Source of the DNA: an uncultured Gemmatimonadota bacterium
GTDB lineage: Bacteria; Gemmatimonadota; Gemmatimonadetes; Longimicrobiales; Gaopeijiaceae
Direction: 5' to 3'
Assembly: GCA_938030915.1 (NCBI GenBank)
Contig: CALHIO010000062.1
Location: forward strand, 1 to 6,732
Length of the DNA stretch: 6,732 nucleotides
Under the pieces are notes generated by a model. That model was not told the DNA's origin and did no database searches. It saw nothing but the letters and a program-made list of their open reading frames with translations. The translations under genes and the position numbers were made by a program. This document shows positions 6,330 through 6,732 of the stretch, one piece after another; within the stretch, counting starts at the first letter, position 1, and the number at the start of each line of letters is the position of its first letter.

Positions 6330-6732
6330 CTACGCCTCCCTGACCCACCGCCACAGCTCAGGCAACGTCGGCCGCTTTCCGGACATCAGGATCCCCACCT
6401 TGTAGATGCGTCCCGCGACCCACGCGATGAACCAGACCATCAGGGCCATCAAGACGAACGAGAGCGTGACCTGCCAGGCAGGCACACCTCCTCCGGACAC
6501 TCGCGCCCACATGAGGATCGGTGAGAAGAGCGGAAAGAGAGACAGCCCGGTCGCCATCGGCGTGTTCGGGGCCTGGATGATCGGCGTGACCATGACGATC
6601 GGAACCACGAGGAGCATGATCATCGGGAACTGAGCCTGCTGGGCTTCCTCGTCGGTGTTGCACATCGCACCGACGGCGGCATAGAGCCCCGAATACATCA
6701 GAAAGCCGAACAGGAAGAAGCCGAGGAAGAGC
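6330..6732 (-). CDS. ABC-2 type transporter permease, C-terminal 133 residues (partial)
   Basis: The frame is open from the right edge and ends in TAG at 6330; the N-terminal part lies outside the window. The visible residues hold four hydrophobic stretches: LFLGFFLFGFLMYSGLYAAVGAM at the edge, PMIMLLVVPIVMVTPII, LSLFPLFSPILMWARV and VTLSFVLMALMVWFIAWVAG. Between the first two lies CNTDEEAQQAQF, typical of NatB-like ABC-2 permeases (COG1668). The C-terminal tail RIYKVGILMSGKRPTLPELWRWVREA is also characteristic of this group. Such permeases pair with a separate ATP-binding subunit, often encoded just upstream, which here would be right of the window. Substrate cannot be read from the fragment; Na+ extrusion is known for some NatAB systems but is not shown here. 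It converges with the 96-residue gene, with 62 bases between the stops and no obvious terminator hairpin. Confidence 0.88.
   Translation of the reverse strand, partial: LFLGFFLFGFLMYSGLYAAVGAMCNTDEEAQQAQFPMIMLLVVPIVMVTPIIQAPNTPMATGLSLFPLFSPILMWARVSGGGVPAWQVTLSFVLMALMVWFIAWVAGRIYKVGILMSGKRPTLPELWRWVREA

Overview
The window is GC-rich bacterial chromosomal DNA, coding almost throughout. It holds seven genes, two of them cut by the window edges. No RNA gene, mobile element, CRISPR array or long repeat was found. A pentaheme cytochrome followed by a Tat-exported molybdopterin-oxidoreductase-like protein is the start of an alternative complex III (ACIII, act) operon. ACIII operons, high GC and MoxR-DUF58-TgpA clusters together suit Gemmatimonadota or a related aerobic lineage (Acidobacteriota and Rhodothermota are alternatives). 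That placement is inference from gene content only.

Left part (1-1558, minus strand): actA (five CxxCH heme sites) is followed 14 bases later by the start of actB, which runs off the left edge after about 314 codons. The actB ribosome binding site overlaps the actA stop codon, so the two are probably translationally coupled. ACIII oxidises quinol in the membrane and passes electrons to cytochrome c or directly to an oxidase; the remaining subunits (ActC, D, E, F) would lie left of the window.

Middle part (1793/1802-5923, plus strand): a divergent, tightly packed operon of a MoxR AAA+ ATPase, a two-TM DUF58 protein and a TgpA-type membrane transglutaminase with an intact Cys-His-Asp triad. 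Gene spacing is 4 bases and then a 4-base GTGA overlap. By family knowledge, the MoxR ATPase probably acts as a chaperone for the DUF58/TgpA membrane partners; the substrate of the transglutaminase-like domain cannot be read from sequence. The roughly 240-base region between actA and moxR must carry the promoters for both directions; a reasonable extended -10 element for moxR lies at 1748-1756.

Right part (5977-6732): a 96-residue plus-strand protein of unknown function lies 53 bases after tgpA. It converges on the C-terminal 133 residues of a minus-strand ABC-2 type transporter permease that enters from the right edge.

Nothing here amounts to a clearly new system. The points most worth a second look are the shortened first cysteine spacing in ActB, its combined Tat/lipobox N-terminus, and the unassigned 96-residue protein.
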